Under the pieces are notes generated by a model. The model was given only the letters and a program-made list of their open reading frames with translations. It searched no databases and had not been told where the DNA came from. Of a stretch of 52,000 bases of DNA, positions 39,908 to 48,520 are shown one piece after another (the first letter of the stretch is position 1; the number at the start of each line of letters is the position of its first letter). The stretch is taken from NCBI GenBank assembly GCA_937903135.1, contig CALDAH010000001.1:1-52000 (forward strand). Direction: 5' to 3'. Source of the stretch: an uncultured Alphaproteobacteria bacterium. Its GTDB lineage: Bacteria > Pseudomonadota > Alphaproteobacteria > Rs-D84. A program made the position numbers and the translations under genes.

Positions 39908-40048
39908 AAATCTCTCTGTTATATATAAATGATAATAAATTTCATAGAAACATGTCAATCGGATTATTTATATAATCTATAAAGGTATGCATAAATTATA
40001 CAGATTAAAAAACACTTGATTTTATTAAAAAAATCGGCATAATTTACC

Positions 40049-40081
40049 TGTTCCTGCTGGCAGCATGGGGTTGCCGGCTGA
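40049..40081 (+). promoter_or_regulatory. Possible S6:S18 autoregulatory leader hairpin
   Basis: GGCA and TGCC flank a GC-rich loop, with CCG in the 3' side (40074-40076), just before rpsF. A hairpin with an exposed CCG upstream of rpsF binds the S6-S18 pair in many bacteria. The match is by position and CCG only. Confidence 0.35.
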
Positions 40082-40103
40082 TTTTAAGACCAAAGGAAAT
40101 AAA

Positions 40104-40442
40104 ATGGCTTATTACGAAAGTGTCTTGGTTTTTCGTCAAGACCTGACCGAACCGCAGGTTAAAGAAAAAGCGGCAAAATTTACTGAAATTATCAAAGAAC
40201 TTGGCGGCGATGTTAAATCCACTGAATTCTGGGGATTAAAAAACTTGGCATATATTATTCGCAAAAACCGCAAGGCGCATTATGTTATGCTGAATATTGA
40301 ATTACCGGGTGCACAAATCACAGAACTGGAACGTCGTGCCCGTATTGACGAAGACGTAATACGTTTCTTAAACGTTCGTGTTGATGCATTGGCAACCGCA
40401 CCGTCCATCATGATGAAAAAGAATAGCGAAGAGGTTGAATAA
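40104..40442 (+). CDS. rpsF: 30S ribosomal protein S6
   Basis: 112 residues, starting MAYYESVLVFRQDLTEPQV; EFWGLKNLAYIIRKNRKAHYVMLNI and EDVIRFLNVRVD are conserved. The ATG at 40104 has AAAGGAA before it; an upstream in-frame start is unlikely. The stop overlaps the rpsR start by one base (TAATG). S6 forms a pair with S18 on the platform of the small subunit. First gene of the usual rpsF-rpsR-rplI cluster. Confidence 0.95.
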   Translation: MAYYESVLVFRQDLTEPQVKEKAAKFTEIIKELGGDVKSTEFWGLKNLAYIIRKNRKAHYVMLNIELPGAQITELERRARIDEDVIRFLNVRVDALATAPSIMMKKNSEEVE

Positions 40443-40669
40443 TGGCAGTTCGTGCAGCAATTTATCGTAAAAAATCTAACCCGCTAAAGGGAAAGGTTAT
40501 TGATTATAAAGATATTAAAACACTATCTCACTATATTACAGAACGTGGTAAAATCGTTCCGTCACGTATTAGCGGTGTTTCCCAGAAAGATCAACGTGCA
40601 TTGGCAACCGCGATTAAACGCGCCCGTCATTTGGGATTAATGCCGTTCGTTCGTAACAACCTGGGCTAA
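40442..40669 (+). CDS. rpsR: 30S ribosomal protein S18
   Basis: 75 residues, basic: NPLKGKVIDYKDIKTLSHYITERGKIVPSRISG, then AIKRARHLGLMPFV. It binds 16S rRNA together with S6. Translation is coupled to rpsF through TAATG. The N-terminus lacks the extra cysteines of zinc-binding S18 variants. Confidence 0.95.
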   Translation: MAVRAAIYRKKSNPLKGKVIDYKDIKTLSHYITERGKIVPSRISGVSQKDQRALATAIKRARHLGLMPFVRNNLG

Positions 40670-40718
40670 TATAATTAAATCTGGGGTACGCCCCTAACTT
40701 GAAACAAGGACAGATAAA

Positions 40719-41300
40719 ATGAAAGTTATTTTAACAGAAAAAATTAATAAACTGGGTAATATCGGCGACACGGTTGAGGTTAAGACCGGTTTCGCACGTA
40801 ACTACTTATTACCAAACGGCAAAGCTATGCGCTGGTCACGTGAAAATATCGCGTTGTTCGAAGCGAAAAAAGCAGAACTGACCGCACGCCAGGAAGCGGC
40901 GAAAAAAGCAGCCGAGGCAAACGTTGACGCGGTTAAGAATGCAAAACTGCATATGATCCGTCAGGCGGGTGATACCGGTCAGCTATACGGGTCTGTATCA
41001 ACGCGTGATATTGCACGTATGTTAACAGAGATCGCAAACGTTGCCGTTGAATCCGCACAGGTTATGCTGGGCAGCCCGATTAAATCAATCGGTGCATTTG
41101 ATACCAAAATCGCACTGCACCCGGATGTTATCGTCCCGGTTAAGGTATTCGTTGCCCAGACCCAGGATGAAATTGACGCATTGGTCGCAGGTAAGGTTCT
41201 GACTTTCGGAACAAAGAAAGTTGAAGAAGAAACCACAGAAGATGTTGCGCCGGTCGCCGAACAGGACGCGCCAGCAGCAGACGTGGCCGATGCCGAATAA
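40719..41300 (+). CDS. rplI: 50S ribosomal protein L9
   Basis: 193 residues. The N-terminal domain is conserved (MKVILTEKINKLGNIGDTVEVKTGFARNYLLPNGKAM split by usual spacing), followed by the long linker helix and C-terminal domain (GQLYGSVSTRDIA). A polar tail rich in Glu, Ala and Val (about 165-193) extends the normal 150 residues. AAGGA before the ATG. Ends in a clear terminator. Confidence 0.95.
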   Translation: MKVILTEKINKLGNIGDTVEVKTGFARNYLLPNGKAMRWSRENIALFEAKKAELTARQEAAKKAAEANVDAVKNAKLHMIRQAGDTGQLYGSVSTRDIARMLTEIANVAVESAQVMLGSPIKSIGAFDTKIALHPDVIVPVKVFVAQTQDEIDALVAGKVLTFGTKKVEEETTEDVAPVAEQDAPAADVADAE

Positions 41301-41321
41301 TATATTCTAAATACGGTAAAT

Positions 41322-41351
41322 GTTCCCGGGGATGCCCCCGGGAATTTTTTT
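41322..41351 (+). terminator. Terminator of the rpsF operon
   Basis: TTCCCGGGG / CCCCGGGAA stem then T run. Confidence 0.85.
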
Positions 41352-41399
41352 GTTTTTTCAATAAACATTTATTATTTATCACGTTATAATGGATGTGAT

Positions 41400-42053
41400 A
41401 TGAAACTGGAATCTGTTGGGATTTTAATCGGAATGCGACCAATCGGGGAACGCGATGCGGTTGCCCATATTTTTACGCGCGATTACGGGGTAATGTGCGG
41501 GGTTATGCGGGCGGCCCAGATTATGAAAAAAAATCGCCCATTAATCGGGCAGATTGGCGCGGTATCGTGGAATGCGCGTTTGGATTCCCAACTTGGCGCG
41601 TTTCACTGGGACGCGGAAAAGAATATGGCGGCGGCGCTGATGCTGTCGCGTGATGCGTTAAATGTTATGAATGCCGCATTCGCGTTAATTGACGCATTGT
41701 TGCCCGAACGCGAACGATACGATGTTTTATATGCCGAAACCATAGAATTTTTAAACAATGCGGCCCGGCCCGCGCCGCGCGAATGTTATCTGGGGTGGGA
41801 AATTGCATTCCTGCGCGAGCTGGGGTATGCATTGGATTTATCCCGATGTTCAGGATGCGGGCGCACCGTGGGGTTGGATTTTTTATCGCCACGAACGGGG
41901 CGTGCGGTATGCTGTGAATGTGGTGCGCCGTATATAAATAAACTCTACCGGCTGCCGTTGAATTTAAATACAATGATGTGTTTTATTGATCAGGTATGTA
42001 ACGCCCAGGGCGTTGCTGTTCCTGCGGCACGGCGAATGTTGGCAATTTTATAA
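41400..42053 (+). CDS. recO: DNA repair protein RecO
   Basis: 217 residues. OB-fold N-terminus (GILIGMRPIGERDAVAHIFTRDYG) then a helical part and a C4 zinc site (CSGCG and CCECG) before a short tail. RecO helps RecR load RecA on SSB-coated DNA. A little shorter than the 240 residues of E. coli RecO. No Shine-Dalgarno is obvious at GTGATATG. The DsbA-like gene follows. Confidence 0.9.
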   Translation: MKLESVGILIGMRPIGERDAVAHIFTRDYGVMCGVMRAAQIMKKNRPLIGQIGAVSWNARLDSQLGAFHWDAEKNMAAALMLSRDALNVMNAAFALIDALLPERERYDVLYAETIEFLNNAARPAPRECYLGWEIAFLRELGYALDLSRCSGCGRTVGLDFLSPRTGRAVCCECGAPYINKLYRLPLNLNTMMCFIDQVCNAQGVAVPAARRMLAIL

Positions 42054-42118
42054 TTTATTCCTTGCGCTTTATTTCTTAATTTACTATTATCGGTTTGTTC
42101 AACAGAAAGGAGAAAACT

Positions 42119-42940
42119 ATGACTTGGACAATCTTGGTGCTGGTACTAGGTATTGCCTTGTTCATGTTCGGCGGAATGATGCTGAAACAGGACAGCAAGA
42201 AACCATCAACTGGCGTAGTAATGGCAAAAAAATCCATTAATTTAATTTCAATCATTATGATTGCAGGCAGTATCTGCCGTTTGTTTGTACCTTATTACCT
42301 GACATCGGTTAATCCGGCAATTATTCAGGAAATGGTAAACGGTATGCAGGAACAGCAGAATGCTGAAAAGAACAAAGCTATTCGTTCATATGTTCGTGCA
42401 AAGGCCGATACAATGACCGCAGATGCACCGATATTAGGTAAACAGGATGCAAAGAAAACTATTTTCGTATGGACCGATTTCTCGTGCCCGTATTGCCGTC
42501 GTGTACACGGTGAACTGGAACGCGTATTGGCCGACCGTGATGACGTTCGCGTTGTTGTAAAGAACTTTTCAATCCACGGGCCGTTATCTGATGCACCGGC
42601 AAAGGCTGTTATCGCGGCAAAATTACAAAGCCCGGAAAAAGCTGAAAAATTGGTTAGCATGTTAATGAACCGTAACTACTATACTCAGGAAGATTTACAG
42701 GATCAGTCCAAGATCGGCGAAAAAGTAGAAAAGAACGTTATGAAAATGGCCAAAGAAGCTGGCCTGGACGAAGCGCAGTTGAAAAAAGACATGAACGGCG
42801 AAGTCGTTTCTCGTGAAATGGGAAATGTTCGTGAAACCGCACAACGTTTTGAAATCAACGGTACACCGTTCTTGATCATCGGTGAACAGGCATTCCCGGG
42901 TGCAATACCGTATGAACAGATTATTAATGCTTTGAACTAA
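42119..42940 (+). CDS. Membrane-anchored DsbA-like thiol oxidoreductase
   Basis: 273 residues from the ATG that follows AAAGGAG. Two hydrophobic segments (about 3-21 and 41-60), then a helical linker and a DsbA-type thioredoxin domain with C123-P-Y-C126 in DFSCPYCRR, and GTPFLIIG with the cis-proline late. It probably acts in the periplasm to form disulfides. This is the only obvious disulfide enzyme in the window, and the many secreted cysteine-rich proteins would be plausible substrates (inference). Followed by a terminator. Confidence 0.88.
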   Translation: MTWTILVLVLGIALFMFGGMMLKQDSKKPSTGVVMAKKSINLISIIMIAGSICRLFVPYYLTSVNPAIIQEMVNGMQEQQNAEKNKAIRSYVRAKADTMTADAPILGKQDAKKTIFVWTDFSCPYCRRVHGELERVLADRDDVRVVVKNFSIHGPLSDAPAKAVIAAKLQSPEKAEKLVSMLMNRNYYTQEDLQDQSKIGEKVEKNVMKMAKEAGLDEAQLKKDMNGEVVSREMGNVRETAQRFEINGTPFLIIGEQAFPGAIPYEQIINALN

Positions 42941-42955
42941 GTATTAATCAGTCGC

Positions 42956-42982
42956 AAAAATCCCCCAACGGGGGATTTTTTT
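42956..42982 (+). terminator. Terminator after the DsbA-like gene
   Basis: AAAAATCCCCC / GGGGGATTTTT stem-loop with T run. Confidence 0.85.
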
Positions 42983-43044
42983 ATTCTGGTATTTTATCCC
43001 AATATGGTTTATTATATGTTTATAAAAACTAAAAGGATTTAAAT

Positions 43045-43365
43045 ATGGCAATGATTTATTGCAAAGAATGCGGCAGCAAGTACTCGGATAAAGCATTGGC
43101 GTGCCCGAAATGTGGATATACAGAACATGCGGCGAACGGAAAATCGGTTGTGGCGTATGTTTTATTAGCTTTCTTTTTGGGATGCTTTGGCGCGCATAAG
43201 TTTTATGCGGGAAAATCAGGGCAGGGAACTGCGATGTTGATTATGGGTACAATCGGATGGTTGTTGATTATTCCGGGAATTGTTGCATGTATTTGGGCAT
43301 TCGTTGATTTTATTATCGGTCTATGCAATCTGAATAACCCCGAAAAAATATTTAATAAAAAATAA
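43045..43365 (+). CDS. Zinc-ribbon plus TM2-domain membrane protein
   Basis: 106 residues. N-terminal zinc ribbon with two CxxC pairs (CKECGSKYSDKALACPKCG, 6-24), then a TM2 domain with two membrane helices (VAYVLLAFFLGCFGAHKFYAGK, the GxHxFY motif at the loop, and LIMGTIGWLLIIPGIVACIW). AAAAGGA before the ATG. The TM2 family has no agreed function in bacteria. Confidence 0.85.
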   Translation: MAMIYCKECGSKYSDKALACPKCGYTEHAANGKSVVAYVLLAFFLGCFGAHKFYAGKSGQGTAMLIMGTIGWLLIIPGIVACIWAFVDFIIGLCNLNNPEKIFNKK

Positions 43366-43369
43366 TTTT

Positions 43370-43392
43370 CCCCCCAACGGGGGATTTTTTTT
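43370..43392 (+). terminator. Terminator after the TM2 gene
   Basis: TCCCCC / GGGGGA with an eight-T run. Confidence 0.85.
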
Positions 43393-43465
43393 ATTAATAC
43401 TGTCCTATTATAATTATCACGCCGCACGCGGTATAATTAAGTCGTTATAGATAAGGATTTTACCC

Positions 43466-43765
43466 ATGCCACGATTTGACAGTATACATGATATTCGCAG
43501 CTCGGAAAAAACACTATCCCCGACCGAGGTACTGCGCGCGATTAAGTTCGGAATCGCATCCGAGTTTGAGGCAATTCAGATCTATCAGCAGATTATGGAA
43601 AGCACAGATAACGAGCAGGTAAAAATTATCTTAACCGATATTACCCACGACGAGATGCATCACGCTGGTGCATTGTTGAAACTGCTGGATATTTTATCCC
43701 CGGCCGATACCGCCGAGTATTTACATGGCATGCGCAAGGCAATGGATGAATTAAATATCATATAA
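43466..43765 (+). CDS. Ferritin-like domain protein
   Basis: 99 residues, all helical: VLRAIKFGIASEFEAIQIYQ carries the first metal glutamate, DITHDEMHHAGALLKL carries E-x-x-H in the second helix, and an HG near residue 90 follows. This is half a ferritin or rubrerythrin fold and would need to dimerise to complete a di-iron site. In size it resembles encapsulated ferritins, but no encapsulin gene is adjacent. AAGGA before the ATG. It converges on yifB with five bases between the stops. Confidence 0.7.
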   Translation: MPRFDSIHDIRSSEKTLSPTEVLRAIKFGIASEFEAIQIYQQIMESTDNEQVKIILTDITHDEMHHAGALLKLLDILSPADTAEYLHGMRKAMDELNII

Positions 43766-43770
43766 CCGGG

Positions 43771-45294
43771 TTATAATTTTGCCCCGTATTTACCACGGTT
43801 TATCGGGCGGTATGACAGTGCCTCGGCTAAATCGGCCATCTGGATATTTTCAGCCCCGCGCAGATCGGCAATTGTTCGTGCAATTCGTTTTATACGATTA
43901 TATCCACGTGCCGACATTCCCATGCGCTGGGCCGCGTTATTTAAAAATTCCGTTAAATCAGGCGACAGCTTCGTAACACTGTCCAGTAATGCCCCGTCCA
44001 GGCGGGCATTTACCACACCCTGGCGGGCGATCTGAATGTCGCGGGCGGCAATAACACGCCGGCGGATAGTGGCACTGTTTTCACGCACGGCCGCGTCGTC
44101 ATTATTCATATCCCACGGGTTTACGGGATCTATGTCAACGTGCAGATCAATACGATCCAGCAACGGGCCGGATATTTTATTCTGATATGCCTCGGCGCAG
44201 CGCGGGGCGCGTGAACACGACATCGCAGGATTGCCCAGATGCCCGCACGGACACGGATTCATTGCCGCGATTAGCTGAAAACGGGCCGGATACGTCGCAT
44301 TACGCCGGGCGCGGGATATTGTAATTGTTCCCGATTCCATCGGCTGACGCAGGATTTCAAGTGTCGTGCGATTAAATTCAGGCAATTCATCTAAAAACAA
44401 TACGCCGTTATGGGCCAATGAAATCTCGCCCGGTTTTGCACTGCCGCCGCCGCCCGCCAATGCAATTGCGCTGGCGGTGTGGTGAATACTGCGAAACGGT
44501 CGCTGCGTCATAAGTGATTTCCCCGGCAGCTGGCCGGCGATTGAGTAAATAATAGATGTATCTAGGATTTCATCCGTTGTCATCGGTGGTAAAATCCCCG
44601 GCATTCGTGACGCCAGCATAGTTTTCCCCGATCCCGGTGGCCCTATCATTAGCAGTGCGTGACCACCCGCGGCCGCGATTTCAATTGCGCGTTTTGCCGC
44701 CTCTTGGCCGTGAACCTCGGACATGTCGCCGATATGGGACACGGATTGATCGCGGGTCATATCGGCCGGTGCGTGTATATTGGCCGTCCCGTTAAAATGG
44801 TTAATCAGCTCAGCTACGTGGCCCGCGGCAATTATATTCGGGTGATCGGACAGTCGTGCCTCGGCCCCTTGGGCGGCGGGGCAAATTATTCCGATATTAT
44901 TATTTTTTGCCCAGACACTGGCCGGTAAAATTCCGTCGGTTTTTACAATTGCGCCGTCCAGTCCTACCTCGCCTAGGATTAGGTAATTGGATAATTTATC
45001 CTCAGGCAAAATACCGATCGCGCACAGAATCCCGCATAATATCGGCAGGTCAAAGTGCGATCCACTTTTTTCCATATCGGCCGGGGATAGGTTTACCGTT
45101 AATCGCTTTGGCGGTAATGACAGATTAAGGGCCGCCAGTACATTACGTATTCGTTCGGCGGATTCCTTTACCGCGCGGTCGGCCAGTCCGATTATATTAA
45201 ACTCGGGCTTTGACAGGCCGGACGCCAGCTGAACCTGAACGTCAATCCGCGTTGCGTCCATTCCGCTGAATATGATTGAATTCAAAGAAATCAT
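43771..45294 (-). CDS. comM: YifB/ComM-family Mg-chelatase-like AAA+ ATPase
   Basis: 507 residues. N-terminal ChlI/Lon-like domain (VQVQLASGLSKPEFNIIGL, then ERIRNVLAALN and LTVNLSPADMEKSGS), Walker A GPPGSGKT (218-225), Walker B VLFLDELPEF, and a C-terminal Mg-chelatase domain with CPCGHLG. ComM helps branch migration in natural transformation in Vibrio and Haemophilus; it is widespread even where competence is unknown. Full length. Confidence 0.92.
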   Translation of the reverse strand: MISLNSIIFSGMDATRIDVQVQLASGLSKPEFNIIGLADRAVKESAERIRNVLAALNLSLPPKRLTVNLSPADMEKSGSHFDLPILCGILCAIGILPEDKLSNYLILGEVGLDGAIVKTDGILPASVWAKNNNIGIICPAAQGAEARLSDHPNIIAAGHVAELINHFNGTANIHAPADMTRDQSVSHIGDMSEVHGQEAAKRAIEIAAAGGHALLMIGPPGSGKTMLASRMPGILPPMTTDEILDTSIIYSIAGQLPGKSLMTQRPFRSIHHTASAIALAGGGGSAKPGEISLAHNGVLFLDELPEFNRTTLEILRQPMESGTITISRARRNATYPARFQLIAAMNPCPCGHLGNPAMSCSRAPRCAEAYQNKISGPLLDRIDLHVDIDPVNPWDMNNDDAAVRENSATIRRRVIAARDIQIARQGVVNARLDGALLDSVTKLSPDLTEFLNNAAQRMGMSARGYNRIKRIARTIADLRGAENIQMADLAEALSYRPINRGKYGAKL

Positions 45295-45376
45295 ATCTGC
45301 ATATTATAACTTGAATTGATTTTGTGCAAGGTCTAAAATAGCCGTAACGTAAACTCAAAAAGGAAGGAATGATTTT

Positions 45377-46255
45377 ATGCCAGCCAAGAACTCTAATGTC
45401 GCCCGGGAATGGTTTAATACTATTTTTTACGGCGCATTAATTGCAATTATATTCAGAAGCTTTTTACTTGAACCGTTTAATATCCCGTCAGGCTCTATGA
45501 TTCCAACACTAAACGTCGGTGATCATATATTTGTTGAAAAGTGGTCATATGGTTATTCGCGTTATTCATTCCCGTTCGGATCATGGCGACTGTGGAACGG
45601 TCGTTTCTGGGCAACTGAACCGGTTGTCGGGGATGTAATAGTATTTCGTAACCCGATTAACGAATCGCAGGATTTCGTAAAACGCTTAATCGGTCTGCCC
45701 GGGGATACGATTCAGATGATAAACGGCCGGTTGTATATAAACGGGGAAATGGTTGCGCGCAAAGATCCGCGCCCGTATGTCGTCGCGACATTACCTAAAT
45801 CACTGCGCAGTGTCGGTTATTACAAAGACAATATGGCGATTAAGGGTAATAAGATATGGATAGATAACGTCCCGGCATCGTTTAACTATACAATTGAATA
45901 CAAAGACGATCGGTTTTGTCGTATGTATGACGGGGCATGTGGGGTATTTAACGTAACCGAATATACCGAGGTATTGCCAAACGGGCGCGAGCATAGTATA
46001 ATTGAATTCAGTGACGACGCGCGTTTTGATAATACACCGGCGTATACTGTTCCGGAAAATCATTTCTTTTTCATGGGGGATAACCGTGATAACAGCGGGG
46101 ACAGCCGTGCGGATATAAGCTTTGTTCCGCGTGATAATGTCCTGGGCAAGGTTTGGTTCGTTTGGTATTCGCATAATTATTATGCACCGATGCTGGCCAT
46201 ATGGTCATGGGGAAACAAGATGCGCTGGTCGCGATTTGGAATGGGGATAAATTAA
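45377..46255 (+). CDS. lepB: Signal peptidase I
   Basis: 292 residues. One N-terminal membrane segment (about 13-30), catalytic S40 in IPSGSM and K102 in DFVKRLIGLPGD, then box D/E MGDNRDNSGDSR. Removes signal peptides at the inner membrane; the many secreted proteins here would be substrates. AAGGAAGGAA before the ATG. Its stop is directly followed by the TTG start of rnc (TAATTG). Confidence 0.95.
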   Translation: MPAKNSNVAREWFNTIFYGALIAIIFRSFLLEPFNIPSGSMIPTLNVGDHIFVEKWSYGYSRYSFPFGSWRLWNGRFWATEPVVGDVIVFRNPINESQDFVKRLIGLPGDTIQMINGRLYINGEMVARKDPRPYVVATLPKSLRSVGYYKDNMAIKGNKIWIDNVPASFNYTIEYKDDRFCRMYDGACGVFNVTEYTEVLPNGREHSIIEFSDDARFDNTPAYTVPENHFFFMGDNRDNSGDSRADISFVPRDNVLGKVWFVWYSHNYYAPMLAIWSWGNKMRWSRFGMGIN

Positions 46256-46888
46256 TTGAAAAATCTAAACTATACTTTCAAAGACAAAGGTTTGCTGGAT
46301 CTGGCACTAACGCAGAGTGGCGTTGACGCAAAGCATAATAACGAACGGTTGGAATTTGTCGGGGATCGCGTTTTGGGCCTAACGGTTGCGGGACTGCTCT
46401 ATAACATGTATCCGACCGAATCCGAGGGCGAGCTGGCCCGGCGTCATGCGGTATTGGTATCCACCGAAACGTTGGCGGCGGTCGCAGACCGGCTGGGGCT
46501 GGCCGCGTCAATTCGGCACGGGCATATGACGGCCGGACGTGTTCGTCATGTTTTAGCAAACGCGATGGAGGCTGTATTCGGTGCAATATATATTGACGGT
46601 GGATTTGCCGCCGCGCAGGGTGTTATTGCGGATTTATGGCAGGATTTAGCCGCCGCCGACGTTATCGCCCCCAAAGATCCGAAAACCGCACTGCAGGAAC
46701 TGGTTCAGAAATCAGAATCCGGCGCATTACCGCAGTATGAATACCTGCCGCCGTCCGGGGCATCGCACAATCCGGTATTTAATGTTCGCGTAACAGCACT
46801 GGGGAAAACAGCAACCGGGCAGGGGATATCCAAAAAAACGGCCAGTATTGATGCCGCAGCTGCGTTGTTGAAAATTCTTGCAATTTAA
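46256..46888 (+). CDS. rnc: Ribonuclease III
   Basis: 210 residues starting at TTG directly after the lepB stop, so translation is coupled. Catalytic signature NNERLEFVGDRVLG (28-41), later EAVFGAIYIDGG, and a double-strand-RNA-binding domain (about 140-208, TALQELVQKSE, GKTATGQGISKK). lepB-rnc is the classic proteobacterial order. Cleaves double-stranded RNA, and would be relevant to processing structured leaders here. Confidence 0.95.
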   Translation: MKNLNYTFKDKGLLDLALTQSGVDAKHNNERLEFVGDRVLGLTVAGLLYNMYPTESEGELARRHAVLVSTETLAAVADRLGLAASIRHGHMTAGRVRHVLANAMEAVFGAIYIDGGFAAAQGVIADLWQDLAAADVIAPKDPKTALQELVQKSESGALPQYEYLPPSGASHNPVFNVRVTALGKTATGQGISKKTASIDAAAALLKILAI

Positions 46889-46935
46889 CAGCGGGGCGTA
46901 TAAAATCATCCCAGATATAGATTTAAGGAAAAAAT

Positions 46936-47253
46936 ATGTTTTCAATTTTATTGGTTTTATTAATTATCGTTGCTGTATTTATGATCGGGATCATTTTACT
47001 CCAAAAATCCGAGGGCAGCGGAATGTCCGGATCATCGGCGGCATCAATGTTCGGGGGCGCATTAACCGGTGCGGCCGCGGGTAATTTTTTAACCAAGACC
47101 ACGGCGTGGCTGGCGACAATATTTTTTGTACTCTGCGCGGCACTGGCGCTGGTCGCATCAAAATCAGATATCGCGCATCAGCAAAGTGAACTGCGTCAGG
47201 AAATTTTATCCGGCGCGGCCACAGATTCCGCTCAAACACCGGCCGCGAATTAA
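46936..47253 (+). CDS. secG: Preprotein translocase subunit SecG
   Basis: 105 residues with two membrane helices (1-20 and 55-76): LLVLLIIVAVFMIGIILLQ, then GSGMSGSSAASMFGGA, LTKTTAWLATIFFVLCAALA. The polar C-terminal tail is alanine- and glutamine-rich. SecG aids the SecYEG channel. TAAGGAAAAAA upstream. Ends in a terminator shared with the convergent gene. Confidence 0.92.
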   Translation: MFSILLVLLIIVAVFMIGIILLQKSEGSGMSGSSAASMFGGALTGAAAGNFLTKTTAWLATIFFVLCAALALVASKSDIAHQQSELRQEILSGAATDSAQTPAAN

Positions 47254-47262
47254 TAATACGAT

Positions 47263-47292
47263 AAAAAAAATCCCCAAACTGGGGATTTTTTT
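47263..47292. terminator. Bidirectional terminator after secG
   Basis: AAAATCCCC / GGGGATTTT with A run on one side and T run on the other. Confidence 0.85.
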
Positions 47293-47303
47293 ATTTTAAT
47301 AAA

Positions 47304-47546
47304 TTATTTTTTAGATGTTTTTTTCCCGGCAACTTTTTTCGGGGCGCTTTTCTTGGCCGAAAAATGCTGAAATTCACGGTATAACATCATTGCCGCCGCG
47401 TAACCGATCAGCGCAGATACGGCCGTGATAATGCCGGAAATCAATCCGTCAGAAAATACTGCAAATAAAACAATCGCTGCCGCCAATACAACGGTCAGTC
47501 CCAGGTTCTTTGCCAATATAGTTAAAATTTTTTCAAAATTGTTCAT
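47304..47546 (-). CDS. Hypothetical small membrane protein
   Basis: 80 residues. Two hydrophobic segments (about 16-32 and 35-52) joined by a short glycine turn, then a strongly basic tail (SAKKSAPKKVAGKKTSKK). AAGGAT precedes the ATG. No family recognised; the tail could bind nucleic acid or the ribosome. Converges on secG. Confidence 0.65.
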   Translation of the reverse strand: MNNFEKILTILAKNLGLTVVLAAAIVLFAVFSDGLISGIITAVSALIGYAAAMMLYREFQHFSAKKSAPKKVAGKKTSKK

Positions 47547-47660
47547 ATATAATCCTTATGTTTAGGGTGTGTGTATTATATCACAAATTAAGTATAAAAT
47601 CCACATGAAATACCCGGCGCATTTAACGCCGGGCATTATAAAACGGGAAAGGCGATATGT

Positions 47661-48437
47661 TTATAATATTACCTGACCGCCCAGTCGTGCCGTACGTGGA
47701 ATCGGGCCGAATGACGAACGTGGGCTGACATAAATATTCCCGGTTACGGTAAAGTCCCCACAAAACTGCAGCATAGCGACGTCACGCAGGAACAGGTTGC
47801 CGTGAATTTTAATATCACATGGCAATGTATATTTACGCATATTTTGCAGATATAGATTCCCCTGGATATGTGTTTCGTCCTTTAATACCGTTGCCATTGG
47901 TCGGCCGTCAATAACGATATCACCGAATAGAGTATGACGGACGCGTGCGATTTGATTTTCCGCAACCGGGCATTTTTTTTCAGCGACGACTTTAACGGGG
48001 GCTGTATTCATTTTGCGTGTATTCGGATCACGGCGAATCGGCAGGCTGGTCGTGGCCGGGCGCGGGCGAACGGTGCGTGCCGCGTCGTGCGTATTTTGCA
48101 ATGTGGTTGTGACCGCCGGTTCAGATATAACAACAACGGCGTTTTTATTACATCCTGAAAAATCCATAATTAACATAGAAAACAAAACAATAATCGCGAT
48201 CAGCAGCGCCAGATTGCTAAGTCCGATTATATTAATCCCGCAAATCCATTCCCATATGCGGCGTACGGCGCGCGACATCCAATCTGCTGCGGATAAAAAC
48301 GCAGATTTTACGCGTCCAATAACGGTTTTACGTTTAGCGGTTTTAGCATTCCCACGGGATTTTTTCATCGCGCCACGGCGTGATTTAGTGCGTTCAACAC
48401 GGCGGGCAGCAATTTTCATTTTAAGTGTTGTAAACAT
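47661..48437 (-). CDS. Membrane-anchored bactofilin-like protein
   Basis: 258 residues from the ATG at 48437 (AAAGG nine bases upstream; a GTG nine bases earlier is in frame). The first 50 residues are very basic (RRVERTKSRRGAMKKSR), one membrane helix follows at about 74-92, and the C-terminal part (160-258) reads like a beta-helix repeat: VRHTLFGDIVIDGRPMATVL, HIQGNLYLQNM, IKIHGNLFLRDV, FTVTGNIYVSPRSSFG. That spacing is bactofilin-like (polymer-forming cytoskeletal family), though the N-terminal helix is unusual. An inner-membrane-anchored scaffold is plausible. Confidence 0.65.
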   Translation of the reverse strand: MFTTLKMKIAARRVERTKSRRGAMKKSRGNAKTAKRKTVIGRVKSAFLSAADWMSRAVRRIWEWICGINIIGLSNLALLIAIIVLFSMLIMDFSGCNKNAVVVISEPAVTTTLQNTHDAARTVRPRPATTSLPIRRDPNTRKMNTAPVKVVAEKKCPVAENQIARVRHTLFGDIVIDGRPMATVLKDETHIQGNLYLQNMRKYTLPCDIKIHGNLFLRDVAMLQFCGDFTVTGNIYVSPRSSFGPIPRTARLGGQVIL

Positions 48438-48469
48438 TATATACACCTTTTATTGGTTAATTTACCCAG

Positions 48470-48520
48470 ATTTTAATCCTAAAAACGCGTTTGTCAAGCA
48501 TTTTGTCAAGGTTTTGTCAA
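48470..48520 (-). promoter_or_regulatory. Promoter with three tandem TTGACA
   Basis: Minus strand: TTGACA at 48520-48515, 48509-48504 and 48497-48492, spaced 11 and 12 bases, then a 16-base spacer and TAAAAT (48475-48470). The third copy has normal spacing to the -10. The copies may be alternative -35 sites or repeated binding sites for one regulator. Confidence 0.5.
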
